64,000 nucleotides of DNA, from positions 496,001 to 560,000 of the forward strand of contig NZ_SMAG01000001.1 of NCBI RefSeq assembly GCF_004341825.1. The letters run 5' to 3'. The translations under genes were made by a program, and so were the position numbers. The notes under the pieces were generated by a model. It did not search any database. It was not told where the DNA came from and saw nothing but the letters and a program-made list of their open reading frames with translations. Of this stretch, positions 36,253-44,602 are shown one piece after another (positions within the stretch are counted from its first letter, which is position 1; each line of letters begins with the position of its first letter). The DNA comes from Hazenella coriacea (lineage in GTDB: Bacteria > Bacillota > Bacilli > Thermoactinomycetales > Thermoactinomycetaceae).

Positions 36253-36738
36253 GTGATATTTTATGATCTATTTTCTAACTTTCCGCTTTGGGCTTCACTG
36301 ACAGCGATTTTTCTAGCACAGCTTTCAAAAGTACCTTGGAATTATACGATAACACGTAAATGGGACTGGAATTGGTTAATCAACTCTGGGGGAATGCCTA
36401 GTGGTCACACCTCTGCAGTTACTTCCCTAGCCACTTCTATCGGGTTGACTCAAGGATGGAACTCCTCAGCTTTTGCGATCGCCACGATTATTGGGATTAT
36501 TGTGATGTATGATGCCACTGGTGTGAGAAGACAAGCAGGGATGCAAGCTCAAGTGTTAAATCGTCTCGTCGATGACTTCACTAGCTTGTTAATTGAATTA
36601 AGAAATCTAAATGAAAAACCTGCTGCAGAAACACGAATTAAGTTAAAAGAAATACTAGGTCATCAACCCATCGAAGTGTTTACAGGAGCTTGGTTCGGGG
36701 TAATCATCTCCCTAGTCATGTATTACATTTGGTTTTAA
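36253..36738 (+). CDS. yuiD: Divergent PAP2 family membrane protein YuiD
   Basis: A 161-residue membrane protein of the divergent PAP2 (acid phosphatase/VanZ-like DUF212) family: GGMPSGHTSAVTSLATSIG (about residue 50), then VMYDATGVRRQAGMQAQVLN, and EVFTGAWFG near the end. About five TMs. Matches B. subtilis YuiD in length and context (yuiB, yuiA, yumB and yumC nearby). GTG start at 36253 with AAAGGATG upstream. Confidence 0.88.
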   Translation: MIFYDLFSNFPLWASLTAIFLAQLSKVPWNYTITRKWDWNWLINSGGMPSGHTSAVTSLATSIGLTQGWNSSAFAIATIIGIIVMYDATGVRRQAGMQAQVLNRLVDDFTSLLIELRNLNEKPAAETRIKLKEILGHQPIEVFTGAWFGVIISLVMYYIWF

Positions 36739-36759
36739 TTAAGGAGGGAAGTGAATCCA

Positions 36760-37587
36760 ATGAAAAGAATTGTCTCGATCTGTCCAAGTAATACAGAACT
36801 TCTCTACTTTCTTGGAATCAAAGACTGGATCGTTGGGGTGGATAACTATTCGGATTGGCCTATCGAAATGAGTCATCTTCCTCAAGTCGGTCCTGATTTA
36901 CATATTGATATTGAAAAAGTAAAGTCATTAGAACCTGATATGGTGGTCGCTTCCTTAAGTGTCCCTGGAATGGAAAAAAATATTGATCGTTTGGAAAAAG
37001 AAAAAATTCCTTATATCATCCTCAATCCGAAAACATTAAGTCAAATCACTGATGACTTTCGTACTCTAGGTCGTTTATTCCATATAGAGACACAAGCAGA
37101 ACAAGTGGTTCAACAATATAATAAGAAATTAAACTGGATTCAACAACGGATTCCCAGTGTTGGTTCTCCTCGTCGTCTCTATTGGGAATGGTGGCCAAAA
37201 CCTGTCTTCACACCTGGTCAGCGAAATTGGTTGACGGAGATGAGTCGGTTTGTAAAAGCGGTAAATATTTTTGAAGATATTGATAATGATAGTTTCCAAA
37301 CAGATTGGATCGAGGTGGCTCAACGACATCCTGAACTCATTCTCATTGTTTGGACAGGCGTCCCCATTCACCGTGTAAAAAAAGAACTTATTCTTTCACG
37401 AGAGGCATGGAAAGGTGAGCCCTTCTTCCGTGAAGATCGCATTCACATTTTAGAGGAAGGATGGTTTTGTCGTCCTTCGCCACGACTATTAACAGGGATC
37501 GAGTACTTAGCTCATCTCCTTTATCCAGATCGCTTTACAACACCCAACCCTGATGCTCCTTTTTACATCCCACTTTCCTCTGAGTAA
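36760..37587 (+). CDS. Cobalamin/iron-type substrate-binding protein fold without export signal
   Basis: A 275-residue class III periplasmic-binding-fold protein (BtuF/FhuD-like). SICPSNTELLYFLGIKDWIVGVD is the typical start of the first lobe and LEPDMVVASLSVPG follows. There is no signal peptide or lipobox, and no ABC permease or ATPase gene adjoins it, so it probably stays in the cytosol. The ATG at 36760 is 11 bases from AAGGAGGG; the GTG at 36751 is too close. It follows yuiD by 21 bases and may share its transcript. Confidence 0.75.
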   Translation: MKRIVSICPSNTELLYFLGIKDWIVGVDNYSDWPIEMSHLPQVGPDLHIDIEKVKSLEPDMVVASLSVPGMEKNIDRLEKEKIPYIILNPKTLSQITDDFRTLGRLFHIETQAEQVVQQYNKKLNWIQQRIPSVGSPRRLYWEWWPKPVFTPGQRNWLTEMSRFVKAVNIFEDIDNDSFQTDWIEVAQRHPELILIVWTGVPIHRVKKELILSREAWKGEPFFREDRIHILEEGWFCRPSPRLLTGIEYLAHLLYPDRFTTPNPDAPFYIPLSSE

Positions 37588-37604
37588 AGGGAGCACAAAC
37601 AAAA

Positions 37605-37662
37605 AAGCCCTTTTCTCAGCTACAACTTCTTCAACTTCATGAAGTTTCTGGAAAAAGGGCTT
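37605..37662. terminator. Bidirectional terminator with branched stem
   Basis: AAGCCCTTTT pairs with AAAAAGGGCTT; an inner AACTTC/GAAGTT hairpin makes it Y-shaped. It serves the convergent BtuF-like and yuiB genes. Confidence 0.7.
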
Positions 37663-37683
37663 CCATTCTAGATATAAACACGA

Positions 37684-37944
37684 TCAAAACATCTTGTAAC
37701 CTTTTTCCCGTAAGACCTTGATCGTCCAAACTCCGCCAACTGCTCCAGCTAGACCAGATAGGAATAATACAACATTGACTAAAGTAAACAACGTGGTTAA
37801 ATCATAACCAATATATATGACAACCCCTAAGAACAGAATTAAGGGCAACCAAGTCGTCTTTAAAATCATATTAAGTATAAAGCCAATCCCAAAGAACAGA
37901 ACAAACAGGAGTGGGACGGAGATGATTAGCTGGGGTATACTCAT
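37684..37944 (-). CDS. yuiB: YuiB-like small membrane protein
   Basis: An 86-residue membrane protein from the ATG at 37944 (GGAGG 8 bases upstream). SIPQLIISVPLLFVLFFGIG, FILNMILKTTW and the C-terminal IKVLREKGYKMF match what I recall of B. subtilis YuiB, with about three TMs. Function is unknown. Position next to yuiD and yuiA supports the call. Confidence 0.8.
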   Translation of the reverse strand: MSIPQLIISVPLLFVLFFGIGFILNMILKTTWLPLILFLGVVIYIGYDLTTLFTLVNVVLFLSGLAGAVGGVWTIKVLREKGYKMF

Positions 37945-38150
37945 AGCTACCGCCTCCATGAAAGTAGAGTACATATTAATCCGCTTTCATTTTACTGAAA
38001 AATAAAGAGAGGGTCAATGAATCTCTCCCGACAAAACGATGAACTTTCTTACTTTCGGTCGAATTTACGACAAAATGAGACCCTGATTTGCTTCTAGATG
38101 AAATCTAACGTTACAATAAGACTTGGATTGAAATAAAGGAGGAACGATTG

Positions 38151-38915
38151 ATGCGTCCACAAGGTAAACCATCATTTGTAGGCAGACCAGGGGCACAATC
38201 GAGCGGAGAAACTGCAGCTCGTCCAAGTTTGCCAACACAATTTGTTAATTTTTCATTTTTTAAAGTAGATCCTGCATGGCGGCGTCTATCTGAAGAGGAA
38301 CAGGAGCAAGGCAAGCAAGAATTCGCTGCTGTGGTCAAAGAATATCAAGGTCGTCCAGGAATGTTCGTTCTTTCATACTCTTTAGTAGGGATTCGTGCTG
38401 ATGCTGAATTTATGCTATGGAGAATCGCAAATGAAATAGAAGTATTCCAAGAAATGACCACCCAGTTGATGAAAACTGGATTAGGAAAATACTTAACCAT
38501 TACGTATTCTTATCTTTCTATTACCAAACGTAGCATCTATGTAGATAAAATGGACCCTGAACATCAAAATCCACGCACCCATATTATTCCGGGTCGTAGT
38601 AAATATTTGTTCATTTATCCATTTATCAAAACCCGGGATTGGTATCAACTTTCCTTCCCTGCTCGTCAAGGGATGATGGATGAACATATCCAAGTGGGAA
38701 GCAAATATCCTTCAGTTAAATTAAATACCACTTACAGCTTCGGGATCGATGATCAAGAGTTTGTAGTTGCTTTTGAAACAGATGAAGCTAAAGACTTCTT
38801 AAACCTTGTTCAAGAGCTACGTGAAACTGAAGCAAGTCGCTATACGTTACGTGATGTGCCAATGTTTACTTGTGTCTCTTATTCAGACATTATGGATGCC
38901 CTCAATACCTTATAA
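38151..38915 (+). CDS. hemQ: Coproheme decarboxylase HemQ (chlorite-dismutase family)
   Basis: About 254 residues; the ATG at 38151 has AAAGGAGG 8 bases upstream. It converts coproheme to heme b with peroxide in the Gram-positive coproporphyrin pathway. The family block SKYLFIYPFIKTRDWYQL carries the catalytic Tyr, DEHIQVGSKYP the region near the proximal His, and DVPMFTCV the end. A Pro/Ala-rich N-terminal 20 residues extends beyond the core. It interrupts the yui cluster and is not beside other hem genes. Confidence 0.9.
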   Translation: MRPQGKPSFVGRPGAQSSGETAARPSLPTQFVNFSFFKVDPAWRRLSEEEQEQGKQEFAAVVKEYQGRPGMFVLSYSLVGIRADAEFMLWRIANEIEVFQEMTTQLMKTGLGKYLTITYSYLSITKRSIYVDKMDPEHQNPRTHIIPGRSKYLFIYPFIKTRDWYQLSFPARQGMMDEHIQVGSKYPSVKLNTTYSFGIDDQEFVVAFETDEAKDFLNLVQELRETEASRYTLRDVPMFTCVSYSDIMDALNTL

Positions 38916-38953
38916 GAAAATCCCGCTCGATGGTGAGCGGGATTTTCTTATAA
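38911..38953. terminator. Perfect 19-bp terminator overlapping the hemQ stop codon
   Basis: 38911-38929 is perfectly complementary to 38935-38953 (core AAATCCCGCTC / GAGCGGGATTT). The stem includes the TAA stop of hemQ. Confidence 0.8.
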
Positions 38954-39054
38954 GAGGTCGATTTTAGTCTGAGATAACTTCATACAGACACCTAAGATCC
39001 CGACCTTCGAGGACAAAAATCAGTTTCTAGATTAGATTATATCCAATTTAAAAA

Positions 39055-39234
39055 TTATGAATTTTCAGCCCAAGACCATTTACTGCTATTATTTTGTTGA
39101 ATATATTGGTTAAGGTTATCTTTTTTACCGCTTCCCTTACAAGCATAGCATGTTTCTGATCCTCCCAACAGAAGTTGAACATATCCTGAACCATTACAAT
39201 AGTTACATGTGGATGCATTTTGTCTCATAGCCAA
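39055..39234 (-). CDS. yuiA: YuiA-like small zinc-binding protein
   Basis: About 59 residues with two DnaJ-like half zinc fingers: CNYCNGSGYVQLLLGGSET and CYACKGSGKK (CxxCxGxG twice). This is the B. subtilis YuiA pattern; function unknown. The start is uncertain: the TTG at 39234 is 9 bases from AAAGGGGC, the GTG at 39243 is adjacent to it, and the ATG at 39228 starts the conserved part. It lies upstream of yumB as in Bacillus. Confidence 0.75.
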   Translation of the reverse strand: MAMRQNASTCNYCNGSGYVQLLLGGSETCYACKGSGKKDNLNQYIQQNNSSKWSWAENS

Positions 39235-39529
39235 CCCAACCACGCCCCTTTTTCTTATTTTATTCTATTTTCAGAATATACTATCGAAAAAGATTCATTT
39301 TGTAAAACTATAAAAACCTCTATCAAATAACATCACCCTCTATGTAAGCGTTATCATATCAAAAAAGCATTGTTTATCATCTAATTTCTCAAAATCACAG
39401 CAAAAAGCCAGAATTTCTTATGACAAATTTCTGGCTTTTGCTATATATTATTGAGTTGCAAACTGCTTTGGAAGTTGTGATCTCCACATTGTCCGTCCAT
39501 AGAAGTCTTTAGCAGAGAACTGAAACGGC

Positions 39530-40720
39530 TTATAGTTTCCCTTTACGTAATACTAGAGAAACTCCACCTAACAGATATAGCCAACGAAGGTCAATCAACT
39601 TTTTCAACAGAGCAGCTTTTGCGCCGTAATACTTTTTCGTACCTACAAAACCAATTGCTTCCTTACGTCCAAGCGAAGCCACGGTTCCTTTTGGCATGTA
39701 TTTAAATGATTTCATTTCTCCACCGCGAATTTTAGCCACAAGGTTTTTACCAAGTAATTGTCCTTGTTGTGTTGAAATCTGTGCCGTTGGAGGATATGGG
39801 CGGTTAATCTCCTCATTGATGACAAGAGCACTGTCCCCAAGAACAAATACATCATCGTGACCAGGTGCATGTAAAAATTCATCCACTTTTACTCGTCCAC
39901 GCATCGTTTCAATGCCAGAGTCTTCCACTAGTTTATTTCCTCTTACCCCGCCTGTCCAAACAACCGTAGCGGCTTTAATCTCTCTTCCGCCTTTAAGAAT
40001 AACGCCATCTTCCATACATTCTTCAATCGGAGTGCTAATGAGGAATTCGACACCTTTGCTTTCTAAATACTTCACTGCATAATCAACTAATTCAGTGTCA
40101 AAGCCTGGTAAAACGGTTGGCGCTGCTTCCACGTTGATGATCCGTACTTTTTCCAATGGAATATCGTATTCACGACATAGCTCAGGCATACGATCAACCA
40201 ATTCGCCCACATATTCGATCCCTGTAAATCCAGCTCCACCTACAACAATGGTGATTAATTCTTCTTTTTTCTCATTTTGATAACGGGAAAACATATATTC
40301 CATATGCTCGCGAATCATACGTACCCCATTAATATTCCGAATAAAGAAAGCGTTTTCCAAAAGACCTCTGATTCCAAAGGTCTCTGGAGCACTTCCAAGA
40401 CCAATCACTAGATAATCATATTGGAGGGGCTCATGGTTTTCTAGCTGGATTTCTTTTTCTTCAAGCTTAATCGCTGTTACTTTATCTTGTACAAAACGTA
40501 CTTTATCGGTGTTGATTACGGAGGAAATCGCTAGACGAGCATGATCATGATGTGCCGTACCAGCTGCTGGTTCATGTAATTTTGTCGTGATATAGTGATA
40601 AGAATTTTGATTTACTAAGGTTACTTCAGCTTCATTATAGTTAAGCTCTTTTTGCAACCCTTTTGCTGTCATTAGGCCGCCATATCCTCCGCCGAGGATT
40701 ACAATTTTTGGTACACTCAT
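39530..40720 (-). CDS. yumB: Type II NADH:quinone oxidoreductase (NDH-2)
   Basis: A 396-residue membrane-associated flavoenzyme passing electrons from NADH to menaquinone without proton pumping. The FAD fold opens with KIVILGGGYGGLMTAKGL; the NAD fold has VVGGAGFTGIEYVGEL (about residue 165); FVLGDSA binds FAD and YPPTAQISTQQG the quinone region. A C-terminal amphipathic helix region (KKLIDLRWLYLLGGV) anchors it. Size and position equal B. subtilis YumB. Divergent from yumC. Confidence 0.92.
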   Translation of the reverse strand: MSVPKIVILGGGYGGLMTAKGLQKELNYNEAEVTLVNQNSYHYITTKLHEPAAGTAHHDHARLAISSVINTDKVRFVQDKVTAIKLEEKEIQLENHEPLQYDYLVIGLGSAPETFGIRGLLENAFFIRNINGVRMIREHMEYMFSRYQNEKKEELITIVVGGAGFTGIEYVGELVDRMPELCREYDIPLEKVRIINVEAAPTVLPGFDTELVDYAVKYLESKGVEFLISTPIEECMEDGVILKGGREIKAATVVWTGGVRGNKLVEDSGIETMRGRVKVDEFLHAPGHDDVFVLGDSALVINEEINRPYPPTAQISTQQGQLLGKNLVAKIRGGEMKSFKYMPKGTVASLGRKEAIGFVGTKKYYGAKAALLKKLIDLRWLYLLGGVSLVLRKGKL

Positions 40721-41021
40721 CCTTTAATCACATCCATCTGCAAATTTACTAAAAATAAAATTATGATTACTATCTCACAAACTAAACGAACAGTATTCAG
40801 TCGTACTTATTGAATCATACCAATGATTATGATATGATTTTCACGATCTTTTGGCAAGGGCTTTTTGTTCACATTGTATCCACTTCTTACTAATCTATCC
40901 GATTTTGCTCTAAATCATAGCAAGGGAATTTTTTCATTTCTCTTCACATTCTAATCCTAATTTATAGGTTATGATAGAGGTAGCACTATAAATTTAGGAA
41001 CTCTCCGGAGGTGCGATCACG
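40721..41021. other. 301-base divergent promoter region (yumB/yumC)
   Basis: AT-rich gap with two imperfect ATGATTATGATATGA-like tracts that vaguely recall Fur-family sites, not close enough to call. No gene or repeat seen. Confidence 0.3.
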
Positions 41022-42023
41022 ATGACCGAACACTTACATGATGATCAATGGAGCGATATAACCGTGATCGGAGGCGGTCCAGCTGGCTTATTTGCAGCCT
41101 TCTACGCCGGGATGCGAAAAGCATCCGTAACACTCATCGAAAGTATGCCACAATTGGGAGGACAACTTTCAGCTTTATATCCTGAGAAGTATATTTATGA
41201 TATTGCTGGTTTTCCCAAAGTTACAGCCCAAGACCTTGTAAACAACCTAATCGAACAATGTCAGCTATTTCAACCAAAAGTTTATTTAGAAGAAAAAGTG
41301 ATTAAAGTAACGAAAAAAGAAGAACGTTTTTTCGAAATCATCACAAATAAACAGACTCATCGGAGCAAGTCTGTGATCATCACAGCTGGATGTGGAGCTT
41401 TTGAGCCTCGCAAATTGGCTGTACCTGATGCAGATCGCTTTGAGTCAACCAATCTCCACTATTTTGTAAGCGATAAGCAAAAGTTTGCCGGAAAAGATGT
41501 GTTAATCGCAGGTGGAGGCGATTCTGCCGTTGACTGGGCATTAATGCTTGAGCCAATCGCCAAGAGCGTAACTTTGATTCATCGCCGTGAAAAGTTTCGT
41601 GCACATGAACATAGTGTAGAACTTTTACAGAAATCTAGTGTTCAAGTGATTACACCACGAGAGATTTCAGAATTGATCGGAGAAACCCACATTGAAAAAG
41701 CAATCATTTGTGATCCAAAAAAGGAAACTTGTGAAGAGTTACATGTAGATGAAGTGATTGTTAGCTTTGGATTTGTCTCTTCTTTAGGTCCCATCCAAGA
41801 ATGGGGATTGGAAATTGAGGACGGGAGTATTCGAGTAAATACTAAAATGGAATCAAATATACCAGGTATTTTTGCCGCTGGAGATATTGCTACTTATCCA
41901 GGAAAAGTGAAGCTGATCGCTGTAGGATTTGGTGAAGCTCCTACAGCAGTTAACAATGCCAAACAATACATAGACCCACAAGCTCGTTTACAGCCTGGAC
42001 ACAGCTCTAACTTAAAACTTTAG
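41022..42023 (+). CDS. yumC: Ferredoxin/flavodoxin-NADP+ reductase, thioredoxin-reductase type
   Basis: A 333-residue flavoenzyme moving electrons between NADPH and ferredoxin. FAD motif [18 protein letters not shown] (about residues 16-33), [16 protein letters not shown] fold [15 protein letters not shown] (about 156), and [23 protein letters not shown]. It lacks the CxxC of thioredoxin reductases, which defines the YumC class. SD GGAGGTG precedes the ATG. A terminator follows. Confidence 0.94.
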   Translation: MTEHLHDDQWSDITVIGGGPAGLFAAFYAGMRKASVTLIESMPQLGGQLSALYPEKYIYDIAGFPKVTAQDLVNNLIEQCQLFQPKVYLEEKVIKVTKKEERFFEIITNKQTHRSKSVIITAGCGAFEPRKLAVPDADRFESTNLHYFVSDKQKFAGKDVLIAGGGDSAVDWALMLEPIAKSVTLIHRREKFRAHEHSVELLQKSSVQVITPREISELIGETHIEKAIICDPKKETCEELHVDEVIVSFGFVSSLGPIQEWGLEIEDGSIRVNTKMESNIPGIFAAGDIATYPGKVKLIAVGFGEAPTAVNNAKQYIDPQARLQPGHSSNLKL

Positions 42024-42030
42024 CTACACA

Positions 42031-42076
42031 AAAATCCCTTTTTCCAATAATTGATCACAGAAAAAGGGATTCTTTA
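42031..42076 (+). terminator. Rho-independent terminator of yumC
   Basis: AAAATCCCTTTTT / AAAAAGGGATT then TTTAT. Confidence 0.75.
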
Positions 42077-42138
42077 TATATAAATCATGAATGTTCCCTC
42101 TTTACTTTGAGATTCTACTAGTAAGGAGGAAAGAGCCA

Positions 42139-42399
42139 ATGAAATCTGGATCCTTTGCATGCCCAATCTGTAATGGTTTTCACCATTATCATGAACAATG
42201 CCCTCAATGTGGAAACCATTTAAACGATGAAGGGCGCTTGAGTGACTTTTATATGCAATATAGCCCCTATCGCCCTATTGATGATCTAAAAATGACTGAT
42301 GGGTATATAGATATGACTACCCATCAATGCCCTCATCTGATCTATTGTGAGCAATGTAATTATATGGATGTAAAGCTTATTACTGAAATTAGCCTATGA
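42139..42399 (+). CDS. Small zinc-ribbon protein
   Basis: An 86-residue protein from the ATG at 42139 (AAGGAGG 9 bases upstream). Two CxxC pairs (CPICNGFHHYHEQCPQCG) form a zinc ribbon at the N-terminus and a third, CPHLIYCEQC, comes near the end. Family not recognised; it sits between yumC and yutM. Confidence 0.7.
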   Translation: MKSGSFACPICNGFHHYHEQCPQCGNHLNDEGRLSDFYMQYSPYRPIDDLKMTDGYIDMTTHQCPHLIYCEQCNYMDVKLITEISL

Positions 42400-42435
42400 A
42401 AAAATCTTCCTTTCAAATAAGAAAGGAAGATTTTC
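42398..42435. terminator. Bidirectional terminator
   Basis: AAAATCTTCCTTTC / GAAAGGAAGATTTT, between the convergent zinc-ribbon and A-type carrier genes. Confidence 0.8.
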
Positions 42436-42442
42436 AAAGTCA

Positions 42443-42799
42443 TTAGCAATCGCCAGGTGTACCTGCTTCAGTAGCGGTTCGAAATGAAGAACCACAGCCA
42501 CAAGTTGCAATTGCATTTGGATTATTTATGCTAAAGCCGCCACCCATCATCGATTCTTTATAATCAATAATGGTTCCTTCAAGTAGAGGCTTGCTTTCTT
42601 GGTCGATCAATACTTTAATCCCATGGATCTCTAATAATAGATCTGATTCTTTCTTCTCTTCATCAAATCCCATTCCATATGAAAAACCACTGCATCCTCC
42701 ATGCTGAACACCTACACGAAGGTATAATTTCTCGGGTTGTTCCTGTTCTGCAATCATTTCCTTAACTTTAAGAGCTGCTTGCTCAGTCAGTGTAATCAT
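42443..42799 (-). CDS. yutM: A-type iron-sulfur carrier protein (ErpA/IscA, YutM)
   Basis: A 118-residue HesB/IscA protein that carries [Fe-S] clusters to apo-proteins. The three cysteines are in GGCSGFSYGMGF and TCGCGSSF. The length, and an extra C-terminal cysteine (GDC), suit Bacillus YutM. Its partner NifU-like YutI is encoded at 49030. SD AGGAGG... precedes the ATG at 42799. Confidence 0.9.
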   Translation of the reverse strand: MITLTEQAALKVKEMIAEQEQPEKLYLRVGVQHGGCSGFSYGMGFDEEKKESDLLLEIHGIKVLIDQESKPLLEGTIIDYKESMMGGGFSINNPNAIATCGCGSSFRTATEAGTPGDC

Positions 42800-42882
42800 T
42801 TGATCACCCTCCTTCTCTCTCTAGTATACAAGGGGACTAAAGCATGATACAACTGACTCATCGACATTGGGACACTTCCCAT

Positions 42883-43122
42883 TTAAACAACATTGTAAAC
42901 ACTAATCAATGAATTTTCTTTCGTTTTGGAATGATTTGAATGTAAACGGTAAATTTTCTCTTGCTTTGTTTTGGCTTTTTCTCGTTCCCATTGATTATGA
43001 AGCTGATCGAGTTCACGACTGAGTTGGTAGACTTTGGGGTGACCAATCCCTAAAACCATCGCAGTATTCTCCATCTTTTTTCTGACCGCTTCCATTCTCT
43101 CTTCTAAAGTCCGTAGCCACAA
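42883..43122 (-). CDS. Spo0E-like aspartyl-phosphate phosphatase
   Basis: A 79-residue helical protein. The Spo0E signature S-x-x-L-D is in QLSRELDQLHNQW (residues about 37-49), following an N-terminal helix LEERMEAVRKKM. The family dephosphorylates Spo0A~P and delays sporulation. The C-terminal tail is Lys/Ser-rich. Its presence argues for an endospore-former. Confidence 0.8.
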   Translation of the reverse strand: MWLRTLEERMEAVRKKMENTAMVLGIGHPKVYQLSRELDQLHNQWEREKAKTKQEKIYRLHSNHSKTKENSLISVYNVV

Positions 43123-43468
43123 CGGACTCCCCTCCTTTTTGCTCCACGCTTCTAAGCAAAAACAAGCACATTTGTTCGAGTATCTATCTCACCTTAAGTA
43201 TACACATACTCCTAGAATAAGGAAAGCTTTTTTTACAATTTTTTCAATTGAATCATCTTTTTAGACACTGAACTTTGACAAAACTCGTCTTTTACTACTT
43301 CAAGGATTGTCGATCCTTATATTTGACTTTTCCAATCCCTAAGCTCGTGGAGATGGGTGAAGTGTTCAATTCAAACCCTATGTATGTTAGAATGTAGAGG
43401 ATCATTTCCTGTTATTTAGAGTTGCGTAATAACTCAATTGTACCCCAGATGAAAGGGGAGCCAGTGAG
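43123..43468. other. Divergent intergenic region
   Basis: Promoter region of the Spo0E-like and first MqnE-like genes. A TTTTTTACAATTTTT tract at about 43229 is the only AT extreme. No repeat or RNA motif seen. Confidence 0.35.
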
Positions 43469-43489
43469 ATCTCAACCACACAATTATCT

Positions 43490-44581
43490 GTGCCCCTCAA
43501 TGACATTCAAGAGAAAGTAACACAGGGTGATCGACTTTCCTACAACGACGGAATTCGTCTGATGAAGTCGAATGATCTGCTTACGATCGGAAAAATGGCA
43601 GATACCATTCGAAAGCGCAAAAATGGAGAACGTGTACACTTCATTGTAAATACACATCTTCATTATACCAATGTTTGCTATCTCAATTGTAATCTTTGTG
43701 CTTTTGGACTCAAGCCCGATCACCCTCATTCCTATACACTTTCTTTAGAGAAAATTGAAGAGCACTCTAAACAAATTTCTGAACAACCATTCACCGAACT
43801 TCAAATCGTTGGTGGAGTCAATGCTAAGTTACCATTTTCTTATTATGAGAAAATGGTACGTACCGTTAAAAGGTATAATCCAGATATTCATGTGCAAGCT
43901 TTCACAGCTGTTGAACTAGATTACTTAGCACGTACCTCTAGAATGAGTGTCCAAGAAACGATCCTTCGACTCCGAGATGCAGGACTTGATTCCATCCTCG
44001 GTGGAGGTGCAGAGATCTTTGATCCAGATGTTCGTAAAGTGATTTCTGGACACAAAACCAATTCTGACCGGTGGTTTGAAATCCATGAAGTCACTCACAA
44101 CCTAGGTATAAAATCTAATGCATCGATCTTATATGGACATATTGAAAAGCCTGAGCATGTCATCGATCATCTCATTCGAATACGAGATCACCAAGATCGA
44201 ACTCAAGGATTCCAAGCATTTTCTGCTTACGCTTTTCAACCGGATAACACCAAACTCTCAGAAATATTTAATCTGCAGGGAAAACAGACTACAGGATTGT
44301 ATGATTTAAAAATATTAGCAGTGGCACGGTTAATGCTAGACAACTTTCCTCATATTCATGCTCTTTGGGGGATGATTGGTTTGAAGCTAGCACAAGTGTC
44401 TTTACAGTTTGGTGTAGATGATCTTGGTGGAATTGTTAAGGAAGAAGCCATCGCTTATTCAGGTGGTCACAAAACTAGTGGAATGACGTCTAAGCAAGAA
44501 TTTATTGATATCATCAAAGAGATGGGTCGGATTCCGATCGAGAGAGATACTTTTTATAAAGAGATTCAGAGATTTGAATGA
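43490..44581 (+). CDS. MqnE-like radical SAM enzyme (aminofutalosine synthase paralogue 1)
   Basis: A 363-residue radical SAM protein. The [4Fe-4S] motif is CYLNCNLCAF (CxxxCxxC), followed by QIVGGVNAKLPFSYY, GGGAEIFDPDVR, ILYGHIEKPEH and the family end IPIERDTFYKEI. It is closer to MqnE than to MqnC. The GTG at 43490 has no SD; readable coding sequence (ISTTQLS) extends upstream to an ATC at 43469 with AAAGGGGAG 8 bases before it, so the start may be there. It is 21 bases ahead of a second MqnE-like gene. Confidence 0.85.
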   Translation: MPLNDIQEKVTQGDRLSYNDGIRLMKSNDLLTIGKMADTIRKRKNGERVHFIVNTHLHYTNVCYLNCNLCAFGLKPDHPHSYTLSLEKIEEHSKQISEQPFTELQIVGGVNAKLPFSYYEKMVRTVKRYNPDIHVQAFTAVELDYLARTSRMSVQETILRLRDAGLDSILGGGAEIFDPDVRKVISGHKTNSDRWFEIHEVTHNLGIKSNASILYGHIEKPEHVIDHLIRIRDHQDRTQGFQAFSAYAFQPDNTKLSEIFNLQGKQTTGLYDLKILAVARLMLDNFPHIHALWGMIGLKLAQVSLQFGVDDLGGIVKEEAIAYSGGHKTSGMTSKQEFIDIIKEMGRIPIERDTFYKEIQRFE

Positions 44582-44602
44582 TTTCTGGGAGGGGGCCCTA
44601 CC

